From JAJCYL01 sp963664285 (lineage in GTDB: Bacteria > Bacteroidota > Bacteroidia > Cytophagales > Cyclobacteriaceae), in contig CAXXNX010000010.1 of NCBI GenBank assembly GCA_963664285.2, positions 186,001 to 250,000 on the forward strand: a DNA stretch of 64,000 bases. The letters run 5' to 3'. Under the pieces are notes generated by a model, which saw only the letters and a list, made by a program, of their open reading frames with translations, searched no databases and was not told where the DNA came from. The stretch's first letter is position 1. Each line of letters begins with the position of its first letter. Below are positions 29,088 to 38,753 of this stretch, piece after piece. The position numbers and the translations under genes were made by a program.

Positions 29088-30101
29088 TTACCAGGTAAAA
29101 GTCATTGTCTTTGGAGCCTCCTCTGACACCCCCGGGGCATAATTACTTCCTCTATTATAGGTGACACCATCAGACGCTGTAAAAGTAGTTACAGTATAGA
29201 AATTAGGATCACGTACTTTTCCTGAAAAGGCAGATGTTAGCTCAGTACCTCTGTCAGCCAATGCCCGAGCTATCTCACTATCTAATAGTCCAAGGTCTAC
29301 GTAGTTACCACTCACGTCGTCGATATAATCAAAGAAAAGCTGTCTTAGGCCAAACTCAATATGGGCATCAAAATCATCGAGTAATCTAAATTTTACACCA
29401 AATCCGACTGGAATGGCAAGTTGTAGCTTGCTATATTTTCCAGGCAGGCTATCAACCCCAATATTTTGTCCCTCAGTGCCAAGATCTCTCAAACTTACTT
29501 TATCACCTGCATTTGGAAAGGGATTTCCCAGCAGGTCATTTTCTGGAACAACACCTTTTGGATTGTGTAAAAATACTGCAGCTCCAATAAAAATGTATGG
29601 ATTAATGGGGAATCGAGAGTTAGTTCCTCCATAATTTGGAAAAAGATCAAATTCTAAACCCAGGCTAAACTCTTTAAGTGTATTTTCGAAGTGAGGATTT
29701 CTTTGAAAGCGACCTAAACTAGTTTCTTCTGTAGGATCAGCCGTATCCAAATCATCACCTGTAAGTGTACCAATATTGAATCCGGCCCTGATTGAAGCAT
29801 TGGGATGGAATTTCCTGCCTACTACCACACCAAATCCCGATCGGGTAAATCCAATATCGGTACTTAACTTCTTTGGCGCCGGTGCAATGTCACCAAAATA
29901 ATTCATCGCATTGAAGCTGAGACCAATAAATAAACTTTTGGCTTCTCCCCGGAGATCGTTGACCCTACCTCCATGGTAGCTAGCTATTTTATGCTCTTTT
30001 GCCGGAGGTCTTTTATAACGTCTTCTTTGTGCATAGGCATCGTGGGTAACTACAATGCCTAGAAGTATAGCAATGAATGTTAAAATAATACCCCTGTTCA
30101 T
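29088..30101 (-). CDS. DUF6089-type outer-membrane beta-barrel protein, larger paralogue
   Basis: A 337-aa exported barrel-type protein. A signal peptide ends near AYAQRRRYKR, followed by a basic patch. Barrel strands include FIGLSFNAMNYFGDI, IRAGFNIGTLTGDD, NPYIFIGAAVFLHNP, IPVGFGVKFRLLDDFDAHIEFG and LRQLFFDYIDDVSGNYVD. The last segment parallels the GARKTFFDLLDGISGG segment of the neighbour, so the two are tandem paralogues. No enzyme motif is seen. Confidence 0.72.
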   Translation of the reverse strand: MNRGIILTFIAILLGIVVTHDAYAQRRRYKRPPAKEHKIASYHGGRVNDLRGEAKSLFIGLSFNAMNYFGDIAPAPKKLSTDIGFTRSGFGVVVGRKFHPNASIRAGFNIGTLTGDDLDTADPTEETSLGRFQRNPHFENTLKEFSLGLEFDLFPNYGGTNSRFPINPYIFIGAAVFLHNPKGVVPENDLLGNPFPNAGDKVSLRDLGTEGQNIGVDSLPGKYSKLQLAIPVGFGVKFRLLDDFDAHIEFGLRQLFFDYIDDVSGNYVDLGLLDSEIARALADRGTELTSAFSGKVRDPNFYTVTTFTASDGVTYNRGSNYAPGVSEEAPKTMTFTW

Positions 30102-30176
30102 CCTCGTAGGTTTTTTAGTTAATACAATCCCGGTTTTTTGTCAATTTACAAATAAAGATGATTTTCTAAGAAAAAT

Positions 30177-31052
30177 TCAATTTCGTACATCAAAACCCCA
30201 ATTTAATTTATTTCTTAAGGTATCCAAAAATGAAAAACCTCGCAGTTTTACCAATTTGGCAGTAAATGATTCTTTAATCACCGTCATTATAACGGAAGAA
30301 TCAACAGTTTCTGATCTGCTGTCTAAAGAAGTTAAGAATTTAGTACCCCTACTATCAACTTCGATACGGATTTTACTAGTATCCGACACTACCATGGGCC
30401 TGACATTTAAATTATGAGGATTTATGGGTGTAATGAGAAAATTCTTTGATTGTGGAAGAATTACAGGGCCACCACAGCTTAGTGAATATCCGGTAGATCC
30501 GGTAGGAGTCGAGATCATTAGACCATCGGCCCAATAGGTGTTTAGGAATTGATCACCAATAAAACAATTTACTTTTATCATTGACGATGAGTCCTTTTTT
30601 ATTACGGCAACTTCATTCAGTCCAAAATTAAGATTACCAAAAAATTGTTCCCTGGTTTCAAGTCTCAATAAGGATCTTTCGTCAATAGTAAAGTCATTTT
30701 TAAAAAAGATGTCCAAAGCAGATGCTATGTCTTTTTTGGCTATTGTCGCTAAAAACCCTAGCCGACCAGTATTAATTCCAAGTATTGGGATCGGCAATTG
30801 TTGAACGTGTGTCACGATGTCAAGTAAAGTGCCATCACCTCCAATTGAAAAAATATAATCCGGAGACTCTTTGGTATTTAGTTTAGTGTAAGTCTTAGAT
30901 GTATCAATTTCCAATGGCGATTTATTGATAATAGCCGCAAAAGGTGCTGAATAGATAATCTCTATTTTCCTTTTATCTAATTCATCAATAATTTGTTGAA
31001 TGTAGGGGATAGATTCCTTGATAAATTTTTTGCCATGCAGGGCTACCCTCAT
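30177..31052 (-). CDS. nadK: NAD kinase
   Basis: A 291-aa cytoplasmic kinase that phosphorylates NAD to NADP. The diagnostic GGDGTLLD (71-78) and INTGRLGFLA (93-102) motifs are present, along with DGLMISTPTGSTGYSLSCGGP. Start ATG 31052 (MRVALHGK) fits the family. It is in the same direction as the CBS protein upstream, 23 bases away. Confidence 0.96.
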   Translation of the reverse strand: MRVALHGKKFIKESIPYIQQIIDELDKRKIEIIYSAPFAAIINKSPLEIDTSKTYTKLNTKESPDYIFSIGGDGTLLDIVTHVQQLPIPILGINTGRLGFLATIAKKDIASALDIFFKNDFTIDERSLLRLETREQFFGNLNFGLNEVAVIKKDSSSMIKVNCFIGDQFLNTYWADGLMISTPTGSTGYSLSCGGPVILPQSKNFLITPINPHNLNVRPMVVSDTSKIRIEVDSRGTKFLTSLDSRSETVDSSVIMTVIKESFTAKLVKLRGFSFLDTLRNKLNWGFDVRN

Positions 31053-31075
31053 ATTGATTGGATTTGGCTACAGTA

Positions 31076-31735
31076 TTAGATTTTCAAATACTTCATCAGT
31101 ATTTCAAGCCGCTCCTTGTCGATGGATCCGGATGCTTTCATATTGTGCGCTTCTACACTGTAATCAAATCGACGAAGTGTTGCTGTTATTCTGTCTAATT
31201 CTTCAGTATTAAGCTTAAGTGTCAACTTAATCATATCCGGATTATCAATATCGTTACTAACATAGGAACTTAAGATCTTGGCGTTTTCTGATTCGATTAA
31301 TCTACTGATCTCAGACAGTGAATAGTCAATTTGCTTGAGTGAAAATGCTAGGATACCACCGGGATAGTTAACTGATGACGTTTGGGCAAACGCTTCAATA
31401 ACATCCTGTACGGATATCACTCCCAAATATTCAGGTCCATTTGTTACAGCAACTAATCCACTGCCGTTTTCATATGCCAGCCTGACGACATCATAATAAT
31501 GCTGATTTTCATCTACCACACAGATCTGACCGCTTAGTTCATAGTCCTTTACTAAATCGTAGACCTTTTTGAGATTAAGAACTGTATCTTCATGAATAAA
31601 ACCCTTGAAGTTGTTTTGCTCTAATACCGGCAATTGATTCACATGTAATTCCTCCATCCAACGAATGGCCTTAGCGATCTCATCCTCTGATCTCAAGGGC
31701 GGAATCTTATAGTTTATGAGATCCTTGGCTATCAT
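31076..31735 (-). CDS. CBS-domain protein
   Basis: A 219-aa protein with two CBS motifs in the N-terminal two-thirds (RWMEELHVNQLPVLEQNNFKG and ENGSGLVAVTNGPEYLGVIS). CBS pairs usually bind adenosyl ligands. The C-terminal part (GGILAFSLKQIDYSLSEISR onward) resembles an ACT-like regulatory domain, as in AcuB-type proteins. It is next to nadK, so sensing of adenine nucleotides is plausible but unproven. Its ATG overlaps the stop of the hydrolase gene by 4 bases. Confidence 0.85.
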   Translation of the reverse strand: MIAKDLINYKIPPLRSEDEIAKAIRWMEELHVNQLPVLEQNNFKGFIHEDTVLNLKKVYDLVKDYELSGQICVVDENQHYYDVVRLAYENGSGLVAVTNGPEYLGVISVQDVIEAFAQTSSVNYPGGILAFSLKQIDYSLSEISRLIESENAKILSSYVSNDIDNPDMIKLTLKLNTEELDRITATLRRFDYSVEAHNMKASGSIDKERLEILMKYLKI

Positions 31736-32496
31736 ACTGCTACTTTTTTTAGGAAGTCATCTAATATCACATTGAACTTTTCCGGATGTTCCATCATCGG
31801 AGCATGGCAACACTTATCTATAAACTTCAGCTTGGTATTGGGGATTAACCTATCAAATTCATGTGCTACCATAGGTGGTGTAATTGTATCATTTAATCCC
31901 CAGACAAGCAAAGTCGGTTGTTGAATTTTAACGATTTCCTGAGCCATGTTATTCCTCTGTGCAGATTTGGCAATAGCCACAATTCGCAAACATTTAGGAA
32001 TACTTTTAGTAATCTCAAAAATTTCCTCAATATAGTCCTCACCAATGACATTCGGATCATAGAAAGTGTATTGCACACGTTCCTTAATATAGTCGTAATT
32101 ACCTCTCTTGGGAAAGGATCCACCCATTGAGTTTTCGAATAACCCGGAGCTACCGGTCAGGATTAGTTTACGAACCTTGTGAGGTTCCTTAAGTGCGTAG
32201 ATCAACGCAAGATGACCACCCAAAGAATTGCCCATTACGGTGAGGTCACTTAAATTCTTCAGTGCAATGAACATTTCGATATGTTTGACCAAAGCTTCCA
32301 GGCCTGCTTCCCTTATGGGCATCTCATAGATTGGAAGCATAGGTATCATGACTCTGTGTTCCTTAGAGAAATGTTCAACCACTCCTCCCCAGTTGCTTAA
32401 TGAACCGAATAAACCATGCAGTAACAACAAAACATCACCTTTCCCCTCGTCTATAAATTGGAATCCGCTGTCTTCTTTTATTTTTATGCTACTCAT
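31732..32496 (-). CDS. Alpha/beta-hydrolase fold protein
   Basis: A 254-aa soluble hydrolase. The oxyanion segment is LLLHGLFGSLSNWGG (25-39), the nucleophile elbow is GNSLGG (Ser 91), the acid is in LVWGLNDTITPP and the His is in DKCCHAPMMEHP. The substrate is not predictable. It is translationally coupled to the CBS gene by an ATGA overlap. Confidence 0.88.
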   Translation of the reverse strand: MSSIKIKEDSGFQFIDEGKGDVLLLLHGLFGSLSNWGGVVEHFSKEHRVMIPMLPIYEMPIREAGLEALVKHIEMFIALKNLSDLTVMGNSLGGHLALIYALKEPHKVRKLILTGSSGLFENSMGGSFPKRGNYDYIKERVQYTFYDPNVIGEDYIEEIFEITKSIPKCLRIVAIAKSAQRNNMAQEIVKIQQPTLLVWGLNDTITPPMVAHEFDRLIPNTKLKFIDKCCHAPMMEHPEKFNVILDDFLKKVAV

Positions 32497-32519
32497 GGAA
32501 ACCCTCCAAATCAGTCCTA

Positions 32520-33101
32520 TTATACTACAATCTTTGAAAAATCCCTTGTCAAAATGACTTTCTCTTGAAATAACAACATCGCTTGTTCATAATCGTTTCC
32601 AGACCAGGTTAAATCCTGGAGATAGGGAAACATTAATGCCAACGAGTCAAACAAAAATGGAGCTATTGCTGCCACCAATGGGAATATGATGGTGTCCTCG
32701 TGAAACCTGGTAAGTGGGTAATTTCCATAGGTTTCTACAATCCAGATCATTAAGCTCAGTACAAGAGCCCATTTCAGTAGTCCTGTAATTGCTCCACTAA
32801 TGTTATCGAAACTTCCGAGTAATGTCATATCCAGCAATGATTTCAAACCTTTACCGATCAGATTGATAACGACGATAGTTATAAAAAAAATTCCAATAAA
32901 CGAGATAACAGGAAGTATCTCATCATAGCCATCTAAATATTGACCTAACCAATCAACCCCCCAATACATCATATGGAAGCCACCAATGATGGCAAGAAAA
33001 AAGGCTATTATGCCCAATAATTGCATAAGTAATCCAGTTTTAAAGCCCCGGTACATACCAATGCCCAGAAAAACCAACAATACGATATCAACAGTCTCCA
33101 A
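32520..33101 (-). CDS. CvpA-family membrane protein
   Basis: A 193-aa inner-membrane protein with about four hydrophobic segments (VLLVFLGIGMYRGFKTGL, LLGIIAFFLAIIGG, ISFIGIFFITIVVINLIGKG, LLKWALVLSLMIWIV). The motif YRGFKTGL and the topology are those of CvpA (colicin V production). The cellular role is not well defined. It lies 6 bases after the yqeY gene. Confidence 0.85.
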   Translation of the reverse strand: METVDIVLLVFLGIGMYRGFKTGLLMQLLGIIAFFLAIIGGFHMMYWGVDWLGQYLDGYDEILPVISFIGIFFITIVVINLIGKGLKSLLDMTLLGSFDNISGAITGLLKWALVLSLMIWIVETYGNYPLTRFHEDTIIFPLVAAIAPFLFDSLALMFPYLQDLTWSGNDYEQAMLLFQEKVILTRDFSKIVV

Positions 33102-33107
33102 TACGAT

Positions 33108-33557
33108 TTAGGCTAATAGTGATTTTACACCTTGAGAAATTGTCTTTCCATCGGCCTTTCCAGCCAGTTGTTTAGTTGCCACTTCCATTACTCTGCCCAT
33201 ATCCCGTGGGCCTGATGCCCCAGTCTGGCTAATTATTGCTTTAAGTACGGCCATGAGTTCCTCCTCGGATAGTTGCTTAGGTAAATAGCTGTTTATCACT
33301 TCTAATTCATCCCGTTCCTTAGTAGCAAGATCCTCTCGGTTTTGATCCTTATAGAGGTCAAAAGAGTCTTTTCGTTGTTTTGCCGCCTTCGTGAGTAATT
33401 TCATTTCAGTATCCTCATTTAACTCACCCTTGAAGCCTTTTTCTGTTTCGGCTAGCAAGATCATTGACTTGATTGCCCTTAGAGCTCTTAACCTGTCTTG
33501 CTCTTTAGCCTTCATGGCCTCTTTTATGTCCTGGTCTATCTTATTTTTTAGGCTCAT
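33108..33557 (-). CDS. GatB/YqeY-domain protein
   Basis: A 149-aa YqeY-type helical protein (KIDQDIKEAMKAKEQDRLRA, EVINSYLPKQLSEEEL, ASGPRDMGRVMEVATKQLAGKADG, near-complete family pattern). Free-standing YqeY resembles the tRNA-binding tail of GatB/GatE; its role is uncertain. It is the first gene of a minus-strand run through cvpA, the hydrolase, the CBS protein and nadK. Confidence 0.9.
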   Translation of the reverse strand: MSLKNKIDQDIKEAMKAKEQDRLRALRAIKSMILLAETEKGFKGELNEDTEMKLLTKAAKQRKDSFDLYKDQNREDLATKERDELEVINSYLPKQLSEEELMAVLKAIISQTGASGPRDMGRVMEVATKQLAGKADGKTISQGVKSLLA

Positions 33558-33602
33558 GATCCGGTATACAATTTCATTGGATATTCAATTAATTTTCTGG
33601 TT

Positions 33603-33610
33603 CAAAAGTA
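33603..33610 (-). promoter_or_regulatory. Candidate -7 element upstream of yqeY
   Basis: The minus strand reads TACTTTTG, 46 bases before the yqeY ATG. The position of the -33 element (about 33630) now lies inside the IS1595 end, so the insertion may have replaced it. Confidence 0.45.
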
Positions 33611-33623
33611 AGCATTCATGTAT

Positions 33624-34667
33624 ATAAATTTATTGAAGTAGGCATTTAATAAATACAAATCATTTTATAAGGACAAGGCTTATGATTCACCATTCTGTCC
33701 AACAGATTATCAAATATTCCACCTTTCATCTGACTGCGGTTAAACCTATAACAATATTGGTCAATGTATGCCTGAAGGTTATCTACGGAATGATGGATAC
33801 CTCTAAGCCAGGCCTTGAACATCATAATTGTCCTGTGTAAGTCTGGGAAGTTCTTACCCTTCTTTCCACTATCGGTTTGAACCAGGAGGCTGTATTTATT
33901 TTTTAAGGGCATGTATCCCCTCCACTTATCGGTTTTGATGTTAGCCCGACAGGATATATGATCTTCGAAAAAAGGCTTTAGCTGCCTGGTACCTGCGTTG
34001 TCAATTATCCTGGCATACATTCGGCTAACTCCTCTGCCTTTCTTCTCAATTGCAACTAAAACCTGCCTTTTTCGGTTATTCTGACGCCCTACAACACCTT
34101 CTTCCTGTTCTCCTACTACCGTTTCATCGACTTCTACTTTGCCCATTAGCGGGTATTTGCCACTGCTGGCCATTGCTTTCATAACCTTGTGTTGGAACAG
34201 CCAGCAGGTTTTTTGGCGCAACCCCAGTTTTCGGCTCAGTTCAGTAGAAGCAATTCTTTTTTTATTTGTACTCATGTAGTAAACAATATAAAAAGCCTTT
34301 AAAAGTGGGAATTTAACCTTGTGGAATAGGGTGCTACTAGTGGGAGTAGCCTGATACTTGCATTTAGTGCATTGCCGTGTATGCTGCAGCTTCCCACCGC
34401 AATACCGGTCATGGCCACACCTCTCACATTTAAACCCTTTGGGCCATTTCAATTCGGCCAGGTATTCTTGGCAACTGTCGTTATCGGGGAATTTCTCCTG
34501 AAACTCGAAAAGTGTTAGACTTTCATACTTTTTCTCCATATCTTGAAATTTAACTTTTACTCTTAATTGATATTAATATACTGAATATCAGTGACTTAAC
34601 AAAGTATTTCAAGCTGTTTTTAGAGTCAAAATCATTATTTATTATATGCCTACTTCAATAAATTTAT
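33624..34667 (-). mobile_element. IS1595-family (ISXO2-like) element
   Basis: About 1044 bp with long, nearly perfect inverted ends: ATAAATTTATTGAAGTAGGC at the left, its reverse complement at the right, and further match through TAATAAAT. The expected 8-bp target duplication is not visible, so the outer limits are uncertain by a few bases, or flanking DNA was altered. It sits in the divergent promoter gap between yqeY and pdxJ. Confidence 0.82.
33646..34539 (-). CDS. IS1595-family (ISXO2-like) transposase
   Basis: Intact 297-aa transposase. It has an N-terminal zinc ribbon (CERCGHDRYCGG then CTKCKYQ) and a DDE-type core with VEVDETVVG, IKTDKWRGYMPL and, before it, the glycine-rich GRQNNRKRQVLVAIE. 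The HRTIMMFKAWLRGIHHSV block is typical of ISXO2-like enzymes. Confidence 0.92.
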   Translation of the reverse strand: MEKKYESLTLFEFQEKFPDNDSCQEYLAELKWPKGFKCERCGHDRYCGGKLQHTRQCTKCKYQATPTSSTLFHKVKFPLLKAFYIVYYMSTNKKRIASTELSRKLGLRQKTCWLFQHKVMKAMASSGKYPLMGKVEVDETVVGEQEEGVVGRQNNRKRQVLVAIEKKGRGVSRMYARIIDNAGTRQLKPFFEDHISCRANIKTDKWRGYMPLKNKYSLLVQTDSGKKGKNFPDLHRTIMMFKAWLRGIHHSVDNLQAYIDQYCYRFNRSQMKGGIFDNLLDRMVNHKPCPYKMICIY

Positions 34668-34749
34668 TTTCAAAGGTCACATGGAATCTCGATGAGTCTA
34701 TTCATCTCTGTTTGGTGCGCTCTGCTCATCTCGATTTCATGATTTCATA

Positions 34750-35463
34750 ATGACGCGGCTGAGTGTCAATATTAACAAGATTGCAACACTACGTAACGCC
34801 AGGGGAGGTAATAACCCCAATGTGCTAAAAGTAGCTATGGATTGCGAGCGATTTGGAGCACAGGGAATTACGGTTCACCCCAGGCCAGATGAACGGCACA
34901 TAAGATACCTGGATGTGTTAGATCTTACGAAAGTAGTAACCAAGGAGTTCAACATTGAAGGATATCCTGACAAACGCTATATGGACCTGGTTACCAAAGT
35001 CCACCCGGCACAAGCCACCCTGGTACCTGACGGGCCGGATGTAATTACTTCTAATCAGGGTTGGGATACTGTCAAAAACAGGGATTTCCTCAAAGAGCTC
35101 ATTGTAGATCTAAAAAAAACGGGGGCCAGGGTTTCCCTCTTTGTTGATCCTATAACGGATATGATAAATGGCGCCAAAGAAGTTGGGGCAGATAGAATTG
35201 AACTCTATACAGAACCATATGCAGCGAGCTATCATGTAGATCGGGGGAGGGCTATAAAATCATATATTGAATCAGCTAAAGTGGCGCAAGATGTCGGCTT
35301 GGGAATTAATGCTGGTCATGACCTTGATTTGGACAATTTAAAATTCCTTAAACAATCTATCCCTTTTTTGGACGAGGTTTCAATTGGCCACGCACTGGTT
35401 TGTGACGCTTTGTATTACGGGCTGGAAAATGCTATTCAGATGTATCGGAGGCAACTTCAGTAG
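34750..35463 (+). CDS. pdxJ: Pyridoxine 5'-phosphate synthase
   Basis: A 237-aa TIM-barrel enzyme that closes the vitamin B6 ring from 1-deoxyxylulose 5-phosphate and 3-amino-2-oxopropyl phosphate. Typical segments are LSVNINKIATLRNARGG, GITVHPRPDERHI, NIEGYPD, VSLFVDPI and GLGINAGHDLDLDNL, then EVSIGHALVCDAL. Its upstream region was altered by the ISXO2-like element, but the coding part is intact. Confidence 0.96.
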   Translation: MTRLSVNINKIATLRNARGGNNPNVLKVAMDCERFGAQGITVHPRPDERHIRYLDVLDLTKVVTKEFNIEGYPDKRYMDLVTKVHPAQATLVPDGPDVITSNQGWDTVKNRDFLKELIVDLKKTGARVSLFVDPITDMINGAKEVGADRIELYTEPYAASYHVDRGRAIKSYIESAKVAQDVGLGINAGHDLDLDNLKFLKQSIPFLDEVSIGHALVCDALYYGLENAIQMYRRQLQ

Positions 35464-35544
35464 CTTTACGGCATTTACTAATTGCAGAAATTTCTTGTTA
35501 ACAATATCTCGTTTAAAACTCCGAGTTTTGCATTTAATTTTCCC

Positions 35545-37128
35545 ATGGATATCTGGCGTTTAATTATAATAGCATATTTCTTATTCTTCATTATATCATC
35601 TAGTGTTGAGGCCCAGCGAAGCAGCCGGATACGCTATACAGCAGATACCCTAAAAAATGGCAAAAATGATCGCGGCCGCTACCGGAAGTTAATTAGTAAT
35701 GTTGTTTTTAGGCAGCGGGGAACGACAATCTATTGCGACTCTTCCTACTTTTACCCCCGGGAGAATCTAATGGAAGCTTATGGTAAGGTGAGGATTATAG
35801 GTGATTCGACAATCGTAACCTCAAGAAAGCTTACATACCGGGGTGATGAAAGAATTGCCAATCTTCGTCAGGATGTTGTATACACCAATGGCACCAGAAC
35901 CCTGTACACAGATATTCTGGATTACAATTTGGACTCCAAAGTGGCGTCTTTCTTCGAGAAAGGCCGGTTGGTAGATGTCGAAAATACCTTGACCAGTAAG
36001 CGTGGATTTTACTATGAAAATAGTGAAGTAGTGTTCTTTTATGATGATGTCAAACTTGTGAATGCACAGTATACCTTGTATGCAGACACCTTGGAGTATC
36101 GTACTCCATCGAAAGTTGCCTATACTTATGGTCCTACAACTATAGTGGGCAAGGACAGTTCAATTTTAAATTCTCTAGGTGGAGAATATTTTACTGACAT
36201 CAAGCAGGAGAAATTCTCTGAAGGTCAGATTTCAACCCCGGATTATCTGTTGGATGCAGATCGGTTGTTTTTCGATGACCTTACAGGTTTTTATCAGGCG
36301 ATTGGAAACGTTAAGCTCACTGCTAAACATGAGGATTCATGGATAACCGGTGAAGAAGGCACTTATAATAGTGAACTTGGTTTGACTAAGATCTGGGGGA
36401 ATGCCATTATGAGGAAATTGATGGATGACGAGGATACTTTTTACTTATCAGCCGATACGCTAGTTTCAATTGAGAGCGAAATTGATGCAGAGGAACGCGT
36501 GCTTGCGTATTATGATGTAAAAATGTTTAAGACCAACCTTCAAGGCAAGTCCGACTCAGCCTCATATGTTCTCATAGATTCTATAATCTATTTTTATGAC
36601 GACCCGATTTTATGGAATGAAGGAAATCAGCTGGAATCTGACTCAATTAATGTATTGTTAGTGAACAACCTCATTGATAAGATGTTCCTAAATGAGAACG
36701 CGTTTGTGATTTCCAAGGATACACTGAGGAACTTTAACCAGATAAAGGGCCGTAATATGATCGCTAAATTTGATGGTAAACAAATAACTCAAATTGATGT
36801 CAATGGAAATGGTGAGAGTAATTACTATTATTTATTAGAAGACTTTACGGGGATAATGGGATTAAACCACATATTGTGTAGTAATATGGTGTTACGCTTC
36901 CAGCAGGGTCTTCTGGATAATATCACCTTTTACACTAATCCTGATGCTACTTTCTTTCCAACACACGAAATCTTTAATGCCAGCGAACACTTAGAGGGAT
37001 TTAGTTGGAGAGTCGAAGAAAGACCCTCTTTAGGGGATGTAGTATACTACTATAGAATCGAGGAAGAAACCGACGATCAATCAATAGGATTGTCCAAAAA
37101 AGCGACGGAATTGAGGCAGGAAAATTAG
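35545..37128 (+). CDS. OstA-like (LptA/OstA_2 domain) exported protein
   Basis: About 527 aa. A hydrophobic signal (IWRLIIIAYFLFFIISSSVEAQ) is followed by OstA-type beta-jellyroll repeats (GTTIYCDSSYFYPRENLMEA, TLYADTLEYRTPSKVAY, LLDADRLFFDDLTGFYQAIG), the same fold as LptA. It probably takes part in LPS transport across the periplasm. I take ATG 35545 as start; a TTG at 35482 in frame would add 21 residues before the signal. It ends 4 bases into the end of convergent phoX. Confidence 0.85.
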   Translation: MDIWRLIIIAYFLFFIISSSVEAQRSSRIRYTADTLKNGKNDRGRYRKLISNVVFRQRGTTIYCDSSYFYPRENLMEAYGKVRIIGDSTIVTSRKLTYRGDERIANLRQDVVYTNGTRTLYTDILDYNLDSKVASFFEKGRLVDVENTLTSKRGFYYENSEVVFFYDDVKLVNAQYTLYADTLEYRTPSKVAYTYGPTTIVGKDSSILNSLGGEYFTDIKQEKFSEGQISTPDYLLDADRLFFDDLTGFYQAIGNVKLTAKHEDSWITGEEGTYNSELGLTKIWGNAIMRKLMDDEDTFYLSADTLVSIESEIDAEERVLAYYDVKMFKTNLQGKSDSASYVLIDSIIYFYDDPILWNEGNQLESDSINVLLVNNLIDKMFLNENAFVISKDTLRNFNQIKGRNMIAKFDGKQITQIDVNGNGESNYYYLLEDFTGIMGLNHILCSNMVLRFQQGLLDNITFYTNPDATFFPTHEIFNASEHLEGFSWRVEERPSLGDVVYYYRIEEETDDQSIGLSKKATELRQEN

Positions 37129-37258
37129 CCCATTAATTGTTCCAACACCTTGCCTTGAATTCCCACCACTGCTGACCGCGGAATGCTGTCCCCACCTTCA
37201 GGCCAATGGCTGGTAAGTTGATCAAGGCTTTTGCTCTCAGAGCCGGGATGCTGAATAC

Positions 37259-38747
37259 TTAGGGCTTCCTCAGATTGGATAAAAACGACCTTGATTGCTC
37301 ATATTAAGCGATTCACGTGTAAATATATTTTTATATATGCAAGGTTATTTGTATATTTGACGTATAGCATTGCATATGATCGATTACACATCGCAGTACC
37401 AAACCAAAATAGAAGAATTTTCCTCCATTAACTCCATCAAACTCAACCCAAACAACAGATGGATAGCACTTGCAAACTTGTTGCCATGGGATGAGTTGGT
37501 AAATATCTACAAAAGGAAATTCAGCGTCAACATGGGGGCAAAGAGCGTCAATCCAAGGCACATCATAGGGGCATTTATTATAAAACATAAACTGGGGTTG
37601 TCCGATGAAGAGACCTTGCTGACCATCAGCGAAAACCCATACATGCAGTTCTTTCTTGGTTTGGACCATTACACACCTGGTTTGGTGTTTTCGCCTACGC
37701 TTTTTGTGGAGATGCGAAAAAAAATAGGGGATGATACTTTCGATGCATTCTCGAAAATCATCATGATGGTGTTCCTTCCTGACCGGAAACCAAACCAAAA
37801 GGGTGCGGTATCTAAAAGGCCAAAAGGTAAATTAAAGATAGATGCCACTGTGGCAGATCAATACATCACCTACCCAAATGATCTTGGTTTGGTCAATGAA
37901 GCCCGTATCAAGACCGAAAAGATGGTTGACCGGTTGTTTGACCTGCTCAGGGACAAGATGGAGGTCAAACCTAGGACTTACCGCAGGATGGCCCATAAGC
38001 GTTATTTGCAGGAAGCCAAAAAGAAGAAAAAATCAGCTGTATCGATCCGCAAGGCCATCCGTGTGTTGCTCAACTGTGTAAAAAGGAACCTGGCCATATC
38101 GATCAAATGCTGGACCTGTTGGAAGGGCCGTTTCCTTTTCCCCACAAAACCCAGCAGGAACTGATGGTGGTCCATACCCTTTATAAGCAGCAACAAGGCA
38201 TGTATGAGCAAGAAAGCCCACACCAATGTAAAGATCGGATAGTGAGCATCTCACAACCCCATGTACGCCCGATAGTGAGGGGCAAGAGTGTAGAGTTTGG
38301 TGCCAAGTTGGGCCTTTCACTCATGGATGGGTTCATGACCAAGGATAACCTAAGCTGGAATGCCTATAATGAAAGTGAGGACCTGATCAATCAGGCAGAG
38401 GCCTACAAGGCTTTGTTTGGTTATTACCCTGAACTTATACAGGCCGATAAAATCTATGCTACCAATAAGAATCGCAATTGGTGTAAAGAAAACAGCATAA
38501 GGATGACAGCTGCCACAAAAGGAAAACCTGTGAAGAAATCAGCATACCAGAAGGCTAAATCAAAAAAGGAATATGCTGAGAGGAATGCCATTGAGGGAAG
38601 AATAGGCAATGCCAAACAAGCTTACTCGCTCAATGAAATCAAAGCCAAGCTTAAATCAACTTCACAAACTTGGATTGCTGCAACCCTATTCGTGCTCAAT
38701 CTATCTAGGGCTGCTAATTTGATGGGTACTACTTTTTGAGGAAGCCC
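37259..38747 (+). mobile_element. IS5-like element (DUF772 transposase), copy 2
   Basis: About 1489 bp. Its ends (TTAGGGCTTCCTCA and TGAGGAAGCCC) match copy 1 at 21838-23333. It is flanked by TAC (37256-37258, 38748-38750), a 3-bp repeat. The right TAC is the start of the TACTTA that borders the MITE, so this element landed in a target site already duplicated by the MITE. Confidence 0.85.
37376..38739 (+). pseudogene. IS5-like transposase with one frameshift (copy 2)
   Basis: The segments 37376-38164 (DUF772-type N-terminus, first catalytic Asp) and about 38095-38739 (LLEGPFPFPHKTQQELMVV, DGFMTKDNLSW, LIQADKIYATN, NAIEGRIGNAKQ) are in different frames. A change of -1 between KRNL and GHIDQ, near 38076-38100, would join them. 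Copy 1 has this same change plus a second one. A 9-base repeat unit (CAAGCAGGG) present in copy 1 is absent here without changing frame. Confidence 0.85.
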
Positions 38748-38753
38748 TACTTA

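Noticed and set aside
33616..34675. An 8-bp target duplication for the ISXO2-like element
   Set aside because: Flanks TCATGTAT and TTTCAAAG do not match; only short A/T palindromic matches are found.
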